Shown here: positions 57,701-63,901 of the stretch, piece by piece
How positions within the stretch are numbered: the first letter of the stretch is position 1
Layout of the letters: each line of letters begins with the position of its first letter
Assembly: GCA_012845835.1 (NCBI GenBank)
Contig: JABAKD010000008.1
Location: 13,701,501-13,765,500, forward strand
Length of the DNA: 64,000 bases
Source: Undaria pinnatifida
Taxonomy: Eukaryota > Sar > Phaeophyceae > Laminariales > Alariaceae
Direction of reading: 5' to 3'
Position numbers and translations under genes: made by a program
The notes under the pieces: generated by a model
Databases searched by the model: none
What the model saw: the letters and a program-made list of their open reading frames with translations, nothing else
What the model was told of the DNA's origin: nothing

Positions 57701-59411
57701 GAACAAGACGCGACAGCACAGGAGATGACAAGAGGCATACCAGGTATATGATATTTGTATTCCAAGGAGCAAGCCATCCATGCGGAGAGATGTGGAGGTA
57801 AGAGATTGTCATGTAATGTCGAGCAAAAATATGTTGGTTGACGGTCTACACACTTTAATCCCTATCAAGGCCTCTTTGGACTACATATGCTAGTTCTACT
57901 GTGGGGAGTACCTTAATTCCTTTAGTACTGCAGTGTACAGAAACGTATATCTGACTCTAGTTTCAAGTTATTAGTCCCCAAATTGGGACTGCAGTCCTAA
58001 AGAGGTTAACGGCTGTCCGTGAGAGTTGTTTGTGAAGGGGTTTGAGTGTGTGACGCTTTTGTCCCGTCAAAGCGCGCTTGATACACCAGTTTCATCAGTA
58101 TGAGTAGTACATTGACGGCTGTCATGGACAGCTCTCCGTCAAGGTAATAAGAGTGCGTGATGGTTAAATTTTGACCCGTCAAGGCCTGCTCAGACCTAAA
58201 ACACTAGTTTTAAGAGTGGGGAATGCCTAGACGGCTGTCCTTGACGGCTTTCCGACAAAGGAAAGTAGTGTGTTACGGTCTACCTTATCTCGTCAAGACC
58301 TTTTTAGGCCAAATATACTAGTTTTAGTATGCGGAGTGTACCTTGACGGCTGTCTCTCAAGGGGCAAGAGTGCAGTTAACCAACCTGCTTGCCGTGGAGG
58401 ATGGAGGAGCGGTAACAGACCGAGAGGTGGCGCGGATGGACAAGGGTAGCCCTAGAGGGGTTTTGTCTCGGCGTTAGATGCAATATGAGTCGCGGCGAGA
58501 GCGGGAGGCAGGTTGGTCACCGCAACGGTGAAAACGGGTGCACACGGTCGAGCACAAGTCTATTGGCACACCAAGGAAATAAAGCACCAGGCCGCCCCCC
58601 ACCCCACCCCACTCCACCCCAACCCCAATCTTACCCCACCCCACCCCACTGCACCCCACTCTACCCCACTCCACCTCACCCCACCCCATCCCACTCCACC
58701 CCGCCCCACCCCGCCCCACCCCACCCCACCCCACCCCACCCCACCCCACCCCACCCCACCCCACCCCACCCCACCCCACCCCACCCCACCCCACCCCAAC
58801 CCAACCCACTTGGTGAGCTCTGCCTGACTCTCTTGCCCCGCTACCGCCACCGCTCCGCGACATCCCCGCCTAGCTGTGCGCCCCAGACTCTCGTTAGCCA
58901 GGGCCTCCGCGGCCTCAAGCGCGAGAACATTGAGCTTGGATCTGGTGTCCGCTAGCTCGGAGGCAAGCGCCCTCGCTCTCGCCTGCACGCGGACCGGCCG
59001 GACGCATGCCTCCACTACTCGGACGGCGAGGCTCGCGCGGACTCTCTGAAGAAGGGGGGGGAAGGGGGGTAGGAGTAAGAGGGGGGGGGTGGGGGGGTGA
59101 GGAGGTTGAGGAGGAGAGGGAAGTGGTATTAGCAGCAGTAGTAGTAGAAGTAGAAATAGAAGTAAAAGTAAAAGTAAAAGTAAAAGTAAAAGTAAAAGTA
59201 AAAGTAAAAGTAAAAGTAAAAGTAAAAGTAAAAGTAAAAGTAGAAGTAGAAGTAGAAGTAAAAGTAAACGTAAAAGTAAAAGTAGAAGTAGAAGTAGAAG
59301 TAGAAGTAGAAGTAGAAGTAGAAGTAGAAGTAGAAGTAGAAGTAGAAGTAGAAGTAGAAGTAGAAGTAGAAGTAGTAGTAAAAGTAGTAGTAGAAGTAGT
59401 ATTAATAGCAA

Positions 59412-59471
<60 letters not shown>

Positions 59472-59849
59472 AAGCAGTAGTATAGTAGTAGTAGCAGTAG
59501 TAGTAGTACCCAACTAAAAACCATGTTAGCCCTACACAACGCATGACACGCCTCGTTGTTGTCCCTCGCTTTAGCATACTCTTTTACTATGCCGGTACAG
59601 GGTAGGTAGAAGTACCTACAAAAGACGATTTGACCTGAAATACGTACGCTCCTACTGCTGTAGTTGTGTCATAATATTTTGGGTCGTCTTCGATACTATA
59701 ATGTTGCGTTGTATCGGTACCACCGCTGTTTCCAACATCAACAATTGCACGTCACAAATGAAGCGGCGAGTCGGTCTGTCGGACTACAACAAACGACAAC
59801 AACCACAACAACCACAACAACAGCCACCACGACAACAGCAGCAGCCGAA

Positions 59850-59890
<41 letters not shown>

Positions 59891-61344
59891 GCAGCTCTCG
59901 ACAATGAGCAAATATGTACCTGGTAGTGGTGATTGATGTCCTTCGTGGAAGCCACCGCCGTCTGAAAAACAAAAATAAAAGTACTTGCTTATAGTGTACA
60001 GGTAAGGAAAGTATGGCCGTATAGCAATCCAACCGCTCGTATGAAAGCATTTCACATACGTACGTCAACAGTGTGCTCCACCGATGCAAACTGCGTAATA
60101 CGTAGGCCGCGCGTGCTTCAAAGTTTAATACTTGTAGTGCTCTTGGTTTTTCTCCGGGAGCGCTTCAATCCCCCTCTTCGCGCGCTGCGGCACTTCGTGA
60201 CCCGGTCGGACTGCAGCTGAGAGGCCGCCGTTCTTGTACAGTTTTAGTCATTTGCATAGGTCACTTCTGCTCGTTTCACCATTCACCGTTACAAAACGCA
60301 TATTTCAACGTTTTCGTAGACTGGTTATCACTCGGTTAGGTACTACACGTAGCTCCCATGCGGTAATTCTGAAATTGTGGAGCTTGCGGGTTTTGCATGT
60401 GACTGGTGCATAAGTGACTCGCAGTGTGTTTCATATGGAAAAACACCTAAAAGTGGGCTGATTGGCTTAGTTCGCCCAACTATCAATACGATTTAGCCGT
60501 CAAGTCGGGCCGACTCAGCCCTTCGTAGTCAAGTCAACTTTTAGGTATGATCTTCAAAGTATACTTCGAAGCATATGTACCTCGTCCCCGAAGCGCCCAT
60601 TCTTAGCCATCAGCTGCATTTTTAAGCTAAAGTCGTTTGAGGATATTTACCCCCAACGGAGTTCTGGACAAGCCGCGGTCACAGATGGCATCCCTTCTCC
60701 CCCCCGCGGCGTGCCTCCGTTCTTATCGCGCCTAGGGTTCAGCATTCCCATTGCTCGTCGATTGTCATCAAATTTTGAATATTGCCAACTCGCGCTCCCG
60801 TATGTCCGGCGACGGAAGAAGACCCAGAAAAAAAATGTCCCGTCTACTAATAACGCCAGCCGAGATTCGATCCCCAACAAACTGCAACTCATCTTCCACG
60901 TTCTTTGTCTCCAAAACGTGGTCGAACTGCTGGTAAAGCAGCTATACTTTATTATAACTTCGTTCGTACATACCGCTCTTGTTTTCAATTCGTATTGCTG
61001 CGATTTTGAACTTACGCTAAAATAGCAACATTTAATATCTACCAGCACGTTTTGAGATTCGGGTATATATGTACAACGACTAACATACCAAGAAGCGACA
61101 TATCACCAACAGTCTACGGATAGGGACACTTTTGGGCGGATGTATGACATGCTTCAGCTATGATACATACGTGTACCACTTCTGGCTAGGTACATTTTAC
61201 CCGAAGTATTCTTCCACTCCTGAGTGACTAGAGCCTGTCATGTGACCACGGATTTGATATGCGAGTTAATGTGAGAACAGCAACACCAACAACACTACCA
61301 ACAACCACAACAACATCAACAACACTACCAACAACAACAACAAT

Positions 61345-61378
<34 letters not shown>

Positions 61379-63901
61379 TCAACATACTTAGCAGTAAGAG
61401 TATCTGGCAGTATCAGGTCCTATGAGCTTGTTCATACCGTTTCCAAACAAAACAAAGTAACATCGTTACTACTTTACTCCTTTATAATACTCCTGCTGTG
61501 TACACCTGGTATCTTGTAAGAAACGGTTGGCACAAAATCCATGCAGTATAGTCGGCAGTCGGTACTTGACGCCTTTACAACTGGAAGCCCGTTTTGGAGA
61601 CGAAATTACTTGGATTTAGTGTAGGGAGGGTTTTGGGGGCTCTAAAAGGGTTAAGGTATCAACCCAGCACCACACCAGCACCGTCTCGTAAGAAGCGTTT
61701 GGAACATGATCTTTGCAGAGTGTAGTCGGCTGTCGGTGCTCAAGGTACCACCCCGCAACCCAGCACTAACCCAGCACAATCGGGTTGCTGCTACTACCGT
61801 ACGTGTGGTCGACGCCATATTCGTCGCTGCGGTGTTATAACATTTACGTGTATTGGTGTCGTTATCGTACCGAGAAAGCGCGAGGTGCTGAAGGTGCTAA
61901 ATATTCTATTGACCCTTTCGGAGCTTCAGAAGGGAAAAAAAGACGAAAAACATTGACGATTACAGCAGTATCTTCCACATGAAGCACGGCGGGCTGCTGC
62001 CTTAGAAGGGGGTTTATTTACGTCCCGATGTAATGTACTTGTTCAAAAAAGTAGCAATCATTCCGACAAGTTATACGACACGTAACCGGCATGATACTAC
62101 TCATCTTTGTTGTGCGCTTACACAAAAACGGTCGATAAGGCCGAGCGTCTCGATTGTTTCGATCGTGGTTTTTGGGTTCCAAAAGGGTTTATAGAGGTAT
62201 TAGCGTAACGCCGTGGTATATGTCGCCCACTGGTTACTAATTGGCAAGAATTTGAAAGTTTTGTGGAGTTCTGCGTTTTCGTAACTGACTGGTGCGTTTG
62301 TGGCTCTCATTGTGTTTATTTAATATCGATAAAGACTTCTAAGGGCAGTTGCTTAGGTTCATTCGCCACCCAACTATTGAAAAAACTGGTGGCCGGCAAG
62401 TCCAGCGAAGTGACAGCCCAATTCATGGTATCATGTACAGCAGCATCACTCTCGTGTTTTATACCTGGTACCTGGTAGAGCAATAAAGACAGCGGTAAAG
62501 GCGGAATAACCTTGAGTACAGACTTCAACGTGTTGTTGGTGCTGTTGCTGTAGAAGTACAAAGGAAATACCGCTGTCGCCAAGGGGCTATCTTCTCTCGT
62601 GGGGCATACGGTATTCATGCAATCATGTTGCAATCATGCTCGTATGTACCGGAAGAGGTGGAGCTTGGGGTAGTCGACGACCCCGCGCCAACACTTGGAC
62701 AAAAAAAATCCAACGAACATAAAAAGCAATATGTATGCAACGGTTTCGATTCTTCAAAGGGGGAAACGCGAAGCAAACCGGGCAGCCGAGGTCCTTCGAA
62801 GGGGAAAAAGCGAAACAAACCGGGCAGCTGAGATAGGAAGTGTAGCCGAGCTACACCGCAAGGATATCTCCTGCACGCACGCAGCATGATACTTTTGTAT
62901 TCGAAGCACTATGTATTAATATTACTAGTCGTGCACTCCCACCATCATTGGACGGTTGACATGTGCGTGCCTGACACAGCAGTGTTGGTTTGCTATCGCA
63001 TGTTTGGGCCCCCAGGCGGTTAGAGCTCTATGATACAATTTCTGCTGTAGTTCAGGTTTGACGCCCAACAACGACGTGCAGCACGAACTTAAACGTCGAT
63101 CACCGTCCTAAATGAATACCAGGTACCAGGTATCACGCAAGCATCGACCACCCAAATGGGCAAACTCACAGATGACATATTAGAATCATAATATTATGGA
63201 AATGGGGGGTGTACGAACTCGTCTATGGCGGTGTATAGCAGCAGTATCAGTATTTGCGGTAGAGAGCGACCTTATTATTTCAAATTTCAAAAAACGAAAA
63301 GGACGAGGTCTGCTGCTCGGCGTACACAACGGCGCACAGCACCAAAGAACAACGACGATTACACGCAGCCAAACGTAAAAAAAAAAAAAAAAAAAACTTG
63401 AAAAATGAACAGAGGGGAACTGCACACACATATCGTACCAGTAAAACACTTGAAGAGTGAACAGGTGGGGAAAAACGGGACCCCCGCCAACATCCAAAAA
63501 CCTATTCTAAAAACCCTATAAAAACTCAAACATAAAAAAAACTCGAGTCGTTTTTTTTTTCATACTTTGCTTGGCTTCTCCAACGCTTGCTTCCGCTTTT
63601 CCACCCACCTCGTTTTCTTCCCGGTCGTGGTCGCAGGAGTCCACTCTAGACAGCAACGACTTCACCCCCGCCGGGCCTGCAGCAGCGGCAGCCTCCTTTC
63701 CTGCTCCAACCGTCAAGTTAATGCTGCTGCTGGCGCTGCTGCCGCTGCCGTTGCCACCGCTGCTGCTTCCTGCGGAGCCCGCCTGCTGAAGGTACCTCGA
63801 GGTCACGCGGACAAGCTGGTCGGCAGGGAGGGTGCGGTGCCGCCTCCGGACGTCGTCGAAGCTCGCCGGGCGAGCGTTGCTCTCCCAGTCATATGCGGTC
63901 C
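35430..63901 (-). CDS. BRWD: BRWD/PHIP-family chromatin reader (WD40, ePHD, CryptoTudor, two bromodomains); 5' end beyond window
   Basis: Read on the minus strand as 21 exons: 63,901-63,566; 59,961-59,920; 59,041-58,810; 57,695-57,542; 56,709-56,491; 55,500-55,223; 54,680-53,458; 53,063-52,927; 52,486-52,298; 51,788-51,489; 50,973-50,911; 50,354-50,190; 49,755-49,393; 49,319-48,444; 47,869-47,712; 45,822-45,733; 43,610-43,491; 43,236-42,667; 41,100-40,882; 40,209-39,390; 36,727-35,430 (TAA). Phases agree at every junction except 15/16, where a small exon is probably missing. About 2,617 residues are visible. Animal and plant relatives are nuclear proteins that bind acetylated or methylated histones, and some serve as CUL4-DDB1 substrate receptors. 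Those roles are known for the family and only inferred here. The domain order matches the family except for an added extended PHD finger and large low-complexity insertions. Exon 1 enters with two bases of a split codon after CTCTTAG, so the true start lies right of the window. Confidence 0.9.
37238..37690 (+). repeat. Nested tandem repeat in intron 20 (49-bp and 259-bp periods)
   Basis: TCATACGGCTCCCACCAGGC occurs at about 37,238 and 37,497. The 37,398 and 37,447 copies are 49 bp apart and carry GGAAACATGTGCTAGG. The 259-bp unit includes a TTAA-bounded mini-element (37,308-37,378), and its second copy at about 37,548-37,635 has lost the left TTAA. The duplication therefore happened after the element had inserted. 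Confidence 0.75.
37308..37378. mobile_element. TTAA-bounded mini-element, copy 1
   Basis: TTAACCCTCCCTATACTAAC opens and GTTGTAAAGGCGTTAA closes a 71-bp element with TTAA at both edges. The core is CAAACTTGTCCCCCCAAAAG followed by GGTTTCCAG. Copies at 44,284, 45,615, 45,993 and 61,569 share the core and edges. Termini ending in TTAA are what TTAA-targeting (piggyBac-type) elements leave; that is inference from the target site only. Confidence 0.7.
37780..38110 (+). repeat. ACCTGCCAGT / GAGTACCTCAAGCTGA tandem repeats
   Basis: GAGTACCTCAAGCTGAA-type units alternate with CCAGCACCTG and CCAGTACCTG decamers across intron 20. They grade into TACCTGGTACCTGCCAG at about 38,071 and then into the AGT microsatellite. 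No exon is visible in it. Confidence 0.75.
38126..38350 (+). repeat. AGT/AGC trinucleotide microsatellite
   Basis: About 225 bp of AGTAGTAGC-type triplets in intron 20. It runs straight into a family-1 MITE whose left terminal repeat is missing, as if microsatellite expansion had replaced it. Confidence 0.9.
38351..38570. mobile_element. MITE-like element, family 1, copy E (left end lost)
   Basis: The interior matches copy B closely: TTAACCCATTTTTGGCAATG, a CTCGTCGTGTACCTAGGCC box, AAATCAGTTTTTTGGTTTAAG and GAGGAACCTCGGAGAAAAAG. It ends with CCCTATATCGTAGCACG. The left terminal repeat is replaced by the AGT microsatellite. It lies in intron 20 of the BRWD-like gene. Confidence 0.75.
39390..40209 (-). 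other. BRWD: BRWD exon 20: rest of bromodomain 1, Ser/Gly/Asn and poly-Glu region
   Basis: The exon opens at CTCCCAG|AACTACTACTGC and completes bromodomain 1. The acetyl-lysine-binding Asn sits in VYANCTKYNRPGSD. After LVQAIKAV the sequence becomes a Ser/Gly/Asn-rich stretch of roughly 130 residues, then a basic patch and more than 50 mostly glutamate residues. It ends in RARTGRGRSP at donor CCGG|GTAAGG in phase 1. The poly-Glu is coded by a GAG/GAA microsatellite and probably varies in length between individuals. Confidence 0.85.
40882..41100 (-). other. BRWD: BRWD exon 19: first half of bromodomain 1
   Basis: The 73-codon exon codes for TWAIDEDPP, then helix Z (RDRLALALRELVESPEA) and the ZA loop with VPVDVEDYKTVVPVPMDLGL and RRLEK. 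The donor is GAGAAG|GTAAGG. It joins exon 20 in phase 0, inside the ZA loop or start of helix A, which is a common intron position in bromodomain genes. Confidence 0.88.
41316..41465 (+). repeat. SINE-body-related fragment (partner at 44,640)
   Basis: ACGCGAGTCGACCAGGGAAG, CTCGCGATAGAATGAAGGCG, a GGGGGAGGAGGGCCCGCTATG stretch and GAGTTACTACTGGAAGGGC match 44,640-44,790 in the same orientation. The order also resembles the reverse complement of the SINE-like bodies at 46,295 and 60,658. Located in intron 18. Confidence 0.55.
41515..42075 (+). repeat. Minisatellite array, six units of about 102-108 bp
   Basis: GGCGGTCAGTCAA-type unit starts fall near 41,517, 41,621, 41,723, 41,824, 41,932 and 42,034. 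Each unit has CAAACCGCGGTCTCCTAC, a T run, GTCCCGTCAAGG and GCCACGATATACTAGTCTTAG-like sequence. It lies wholly within intron 18 of the BRWD-like gene. The family reappears at 57,840-58,375 in intron 3 of the same gene. Confidence 0.85.
42095..42555. mobile_element. MITE-like element, family 1, decayed copy
   Basis: CGTGCTACGACATGG at the left and TTTTTTGGGCGAAGCACAG, then AATGAGGACCGTCAGAAAAAG, at the right recall family-1 ends and interior. The middle is expanded or replaced. It sits in intron 18. Confidence 0.45.
42541..42665 (+). repeat. ACGGTACACCCCTACCCC minisatellite abutting the exon 18 donor
   Basis: Three units begin with ACGGTACACCCCTAC at about 42,541, 42,578 and 42,624. Each ends in a GCCTCATTAC-like box. 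The third unit runs into ACTCAC, the complement of the exon 18 donor GTGAGT, so the minisatellite starts right at the splice site. Confidence 0.8.
42667..43610 (-). other. BRWD: BRWD exons 17-18: CryptoTudor-like module
   Basis: Exon 17 (43,610-43,491) and exon 18 (43,236-42,667) join in phase 0. They code for VGEVVMYLPQGHAAYLRTYP, VKEISYAFPTD and a beta-rich stretch. After a Gly/Ala-rich loop comes YGVVTKIGLER, then LSITWDMDG and LGPWEPRP. This is the order seen in the region before the bromodomains of BRWD/PHIP, described as a CryptoTudor domain that reads methylated H3K4. The reader function is family knowledge and is not shown here. About 21 residues of Gly/Ala sit in one surface-loop position. 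Confidence 0.85.
43431..43485 (+). repeat. AAGGC pentanucleotide repeat, 11 units
   Basis: Eleven perfect AAGGC units lie just inside intron 17. On the gene strand this is a GCCTT array beginning about six bases after the donor CAG|GTGCGG. Its perfection suggests recent expansion. Confidence 0.95.
43711..43980 (+). repeat. 135-bp tandem duplication in intron 16
   Basis: TGACACAGCTCCG at 43,711 and TGACCCAGCTCCG at 43,846 start two adjacent copies that differ at only about nine positions. The unit is a multiple of three, so a plus-strand frame stays open for 110 codons with a 45-residue repeat. Nothing else supports it as a gene. It is preceded by two copies of GCGCGTGATTTGGCCAA. Confidence 0.85.
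44284..44354. mobile_element. TTAA-bounded mini-element, copy 2
   Basis: TTAACCCTTTCCCGGGACAA opens and TTCTAAAGGGGTTAA closes a 71-bp element. The interior GAAGTTAGTATAGGGAGGG is the reverse orientation of copy 1. Intron 16. Confidence 0.7.
44640..44790 (+). repeat. SINE-body-related fragment (partner at 41,316)
   Basis: ACGCGAGTCGACGAGGGAAG, TTCTCGCGAAAAAAATAAGG, GGAGGAGGGCCCGCTATGTG and GAGTTACTACTGGGAGGGAG match the 41,316-41,465 fragment. It lies in intron 16. Confidence 0.55.
45615..45702. mobile_element. TTAA-bounded mini-element, copy 3
   Basis: TTAACCCCTTTGGAGTCCC at the left and CCAGTTGTCGAAGCGTTAA at the right bound 88 bp. The core is CCAAGTAATTTGTCCCCAAA. Both edges end in TTAA. 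It sits about 30 bp downstream of the exon 16 donor. Confidence 0.75.
45733..45822 (-). other. BRWD: BRWD exon 16: lead-in to the CryptoTudor module
   Basis: The 30-codon exon opens at GAGCAG|GACCCTTGG and ends at CTCAG|GTACGC, phase 0 on both sides. It codes for DPWTGDVPADRDWLTVDNP and then HGYCPQ, which runs directly into the VGEVVMY of exon 17, as the W...PQ-GDEV motif does in relatives. The upstream exon 15 ends in phase 2, so these two cannot be neighbours without one more small exon. A weak 19-bp candidate lies at about 46,651-46,633. Confidence 0.8.
45993..46082. mobile_element. TTAA-bounded mini-element, copy 4
   Basis: TTAACCACTTTAGAGCCCC at the left and CCAGCCGTGAAGGGGTTAA at the right bound 90 bp with TTAA at both edges. 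The outer bases are inverted repeats, TTAACC...GGTTAA. The core is GTGATGTGTCCCCAAAAACG. This is the clearest copy of the family and lies in intron 15. Confidence 0.8.
46295..46565 (-). mobile_element. tRNA-derived SINE-like element, best copy
   Basis: Read on the minus strand, the head at 46,562-46,495 has CCGGTGGCGTATCAGG (A-box-like) and GTGAGTTCGAGCCCCGC (B box and T-arm), at tRNA-like spacing. The body then runs through GCGCGATAAGAATTGAAGGC and CCGGGGGGGAGAAGGGACGA to GTGACCACGGCTTGTCCAG. The body recurs at 60,658-60,895 and 7,665-7,870. A pol III head with a common body is the hallmark of a SINE. No partner LINE is visible. Confidence 0.7.
47712..49319 (-). other. BRWD: BRWD exons 14-15: acidic/basic linker and extended PHD finger
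   Basis: Exon 14 (49,319-48,444) codes for an acidic start (FYTEHDEDDPYIEVSDSGED), Arg/Lys-rich and Glu-rich runs that resemble nuclear-localisation and charge-patch sequence, then ECAMCHKGNS, a GSHPMMDGAAHVWVHDGCA stretch and CNIASEV. Exon 15 (47,869-47,712) continues with ICTACKRRGATIGC, ETCKNSYHFPCA, ETGW and HCKR. The Cys/His spacing (CxxC, HxxC, CxxC, RGATIGC, CxxxYHFPCA, HC) is that of an extended PHD finger, as in MLL- and BRPF-type proteins. It should bind zinc and contact nucleosomal DNA or histone tails; that is inferred. The final zinc histidine is expected in the next, unseen exon. Confidence 0.88.
49320..49392 (-). other. BRWD: Very short putative intron 13, or a homopolymer frame error
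   Basis: Exon 13 ends at GGCTCG|GTAACG and exon 14 can start at CGCCCAG|CGCGGG. That leaves a 73-base intron that contains a run of 14 G. All other introns of the gene are longer. The alternative is that the G run has one base too many in this assembly and exons 13 and 14 are one exon. Both readings give the same flanking protein. Confidence 0.55.
51250..51500 (-). repeat. BRWD: Repeated copies of the exon 10 donor region in intron 10
   Basis: The real donor, GCCGACGTT|GTGAGAAAGC, ends exon 10 at 51,489. Degenerate copies, GCCGATGTTGTGAGAGAAC near 51,398 and GCCTACGTTGTAAGAGCTAG near 51,276, follow in the intron, 93 and 122 bp apart. Each is separated by TCCC-rich sequence and an A run. The minus-strand frame stays open through all of them, repeating VADVVR and VFFL-type peptides. 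Confidence 0.75.
52090..52310 (+). repeat. AACCC-type pentamer array in intron 9
   Basis: Degenerate CCAAC and AACCC pentamers run through most of intron 9 right up to the exon 9 donor (complement CCCACCTT). On the gene strand it is a GGGTT array. It resembles telomere-like DNA only loosely and I do not call it telomeric. Confidence 0.7.
56165..56420 (+). repeat. GGGTC pentamer array in intron 5
   Basis: Runs of GGGTCGGGTC alternate with an AAGAGGTTTTAGAATCTCGC-like spacer four times. G-rich on this strand, it could form quadruplex structures. It lies close to the exon 5 donor at 56,490. Confidence 0.75.
57083..58375 (+). repeat. Diverged minisatellites in introns 3 and 4
   Basis: At 57,083-57,300 two units about 101 bp apart share TCGACGGCA and TTTTCCAA with TTACCTTGACT. 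At 57,840-58,375 about four units share CCGTCAAGGCCT, a CTAGTTTTAGTA-like box, TTGACGGCTGTC and CTCAAGG. The second set belongs to the same family as the array at 41,515. Exon 4 (57,695-57,542) lies between the two blocks. Confidence 0.65.
58591..58809 (+). repeat. CCACCCC array abutting the exon 3 donor
   Basis: About 210 bp of CCACC/CCCCA units end exactly at the complement of the exon 3 donor (CCAA|GTGGGT at 58,810|58,809). On the transcript strand the intron therefore opens with a long GGGGT array, a strong quadruplex candidate. Confidence 0.9.
59125..59512 (+). repeat. AGTAAA/AGTAGA hexanucleotide and AGT arrays in intron 2
   Basis: A pure array of AGTAAA hexamers, then AGTAGA hexamers, then AGT triplets, about 390 bp in all. 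Each block is homogeneous, suggesting successive expansions from one AGT seed. It sits upstream of exon 3 on the gene strand. Confidence 0.95.
59786..59895 (+). repeat. CAA/CAG microsatellite beside microexon 2
   Basis: About 110 bp of CAACAA/CAGCAG triplets begin roughly 25 bp inside intron 2, just after microexon 2. A second CAA array lies at about 61,280-61,385 in intron 1. Confidence 0.9.
60658..60895 (-). mobile_element. tRNA-derived SINE-like element, copy 2
   Basis: The body matches 46,295-46,565: TTCTGGACAAGCCGCGGTCA, CCCTTCTCCCCCCCGCGG, TTCTTATCGCGCCTAGGGTT and CAGCATTCCCATTGCTCGTC. On the minus strand, GGGGATCGAATCTCGGC at about 60,880-60,862 gives a B box. The A box is unclear. 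Intron 1 of the BRWD-like gene. Confidence 0.65.
61569..61654. mobile_element. TTAA-bounded mini-element, copy 5 (one edge)
   Basis: CGCCTTTACAACTGGAAGCC at the left and CTCTAAAAGGGTTAA at the right enclose GATTTAGTGTAGGGAGGG. The right edge keeps TTAA and the left edge has lost it. Orientation is that of copy 2. Intron 1. Confidence 0.65.

Larger units (their letters stand above)
57542..63901 (-). other. BRWD: BRWD exons 1-4 of those visible: conserved N-terminal region
   Basis: Exon 1 (63,901-63,566) codes for YDWESNARPASFDDVRRRH and then TLPADQLVRVTSRYLQQAG, matching the family N-terminal helical region (DW..., then a Y/F-x-L-V stretch, then L-x-x-D-x-L-x-x). A Ser/Gly-rich part follows. 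Exon 2 (59,961-59,920) is a 42-base microexon giving GGGFHEGHQSPLP, close to the GGGF-x-x-x-H-x-x-P motif of plant relatives. Exon 3 (59,041-58,810) gives VRASLAVRVVEACVRP, then a coiled coil (LASELADTRSKLNVLALEA). Exon 4 (57,695-57,542) continues LALERKLEELLARE and ends RYSGK. Exon 3 uses the second of two overlapping acceptors (CAG|AG|TC), the only one that keeps the frame. Everything left of exon 1 in the protein is beyond the window. Confidence 0.8.

Noticed and set aside
58560-59513. Minus-strand 317-codon frame beginning with poly-Leu
   Set aside because: The poly-Leu part is the AGTAGA/AGT microsatellite. Only the 59,041-58,810 segment looks coding and is kept as exon 3.
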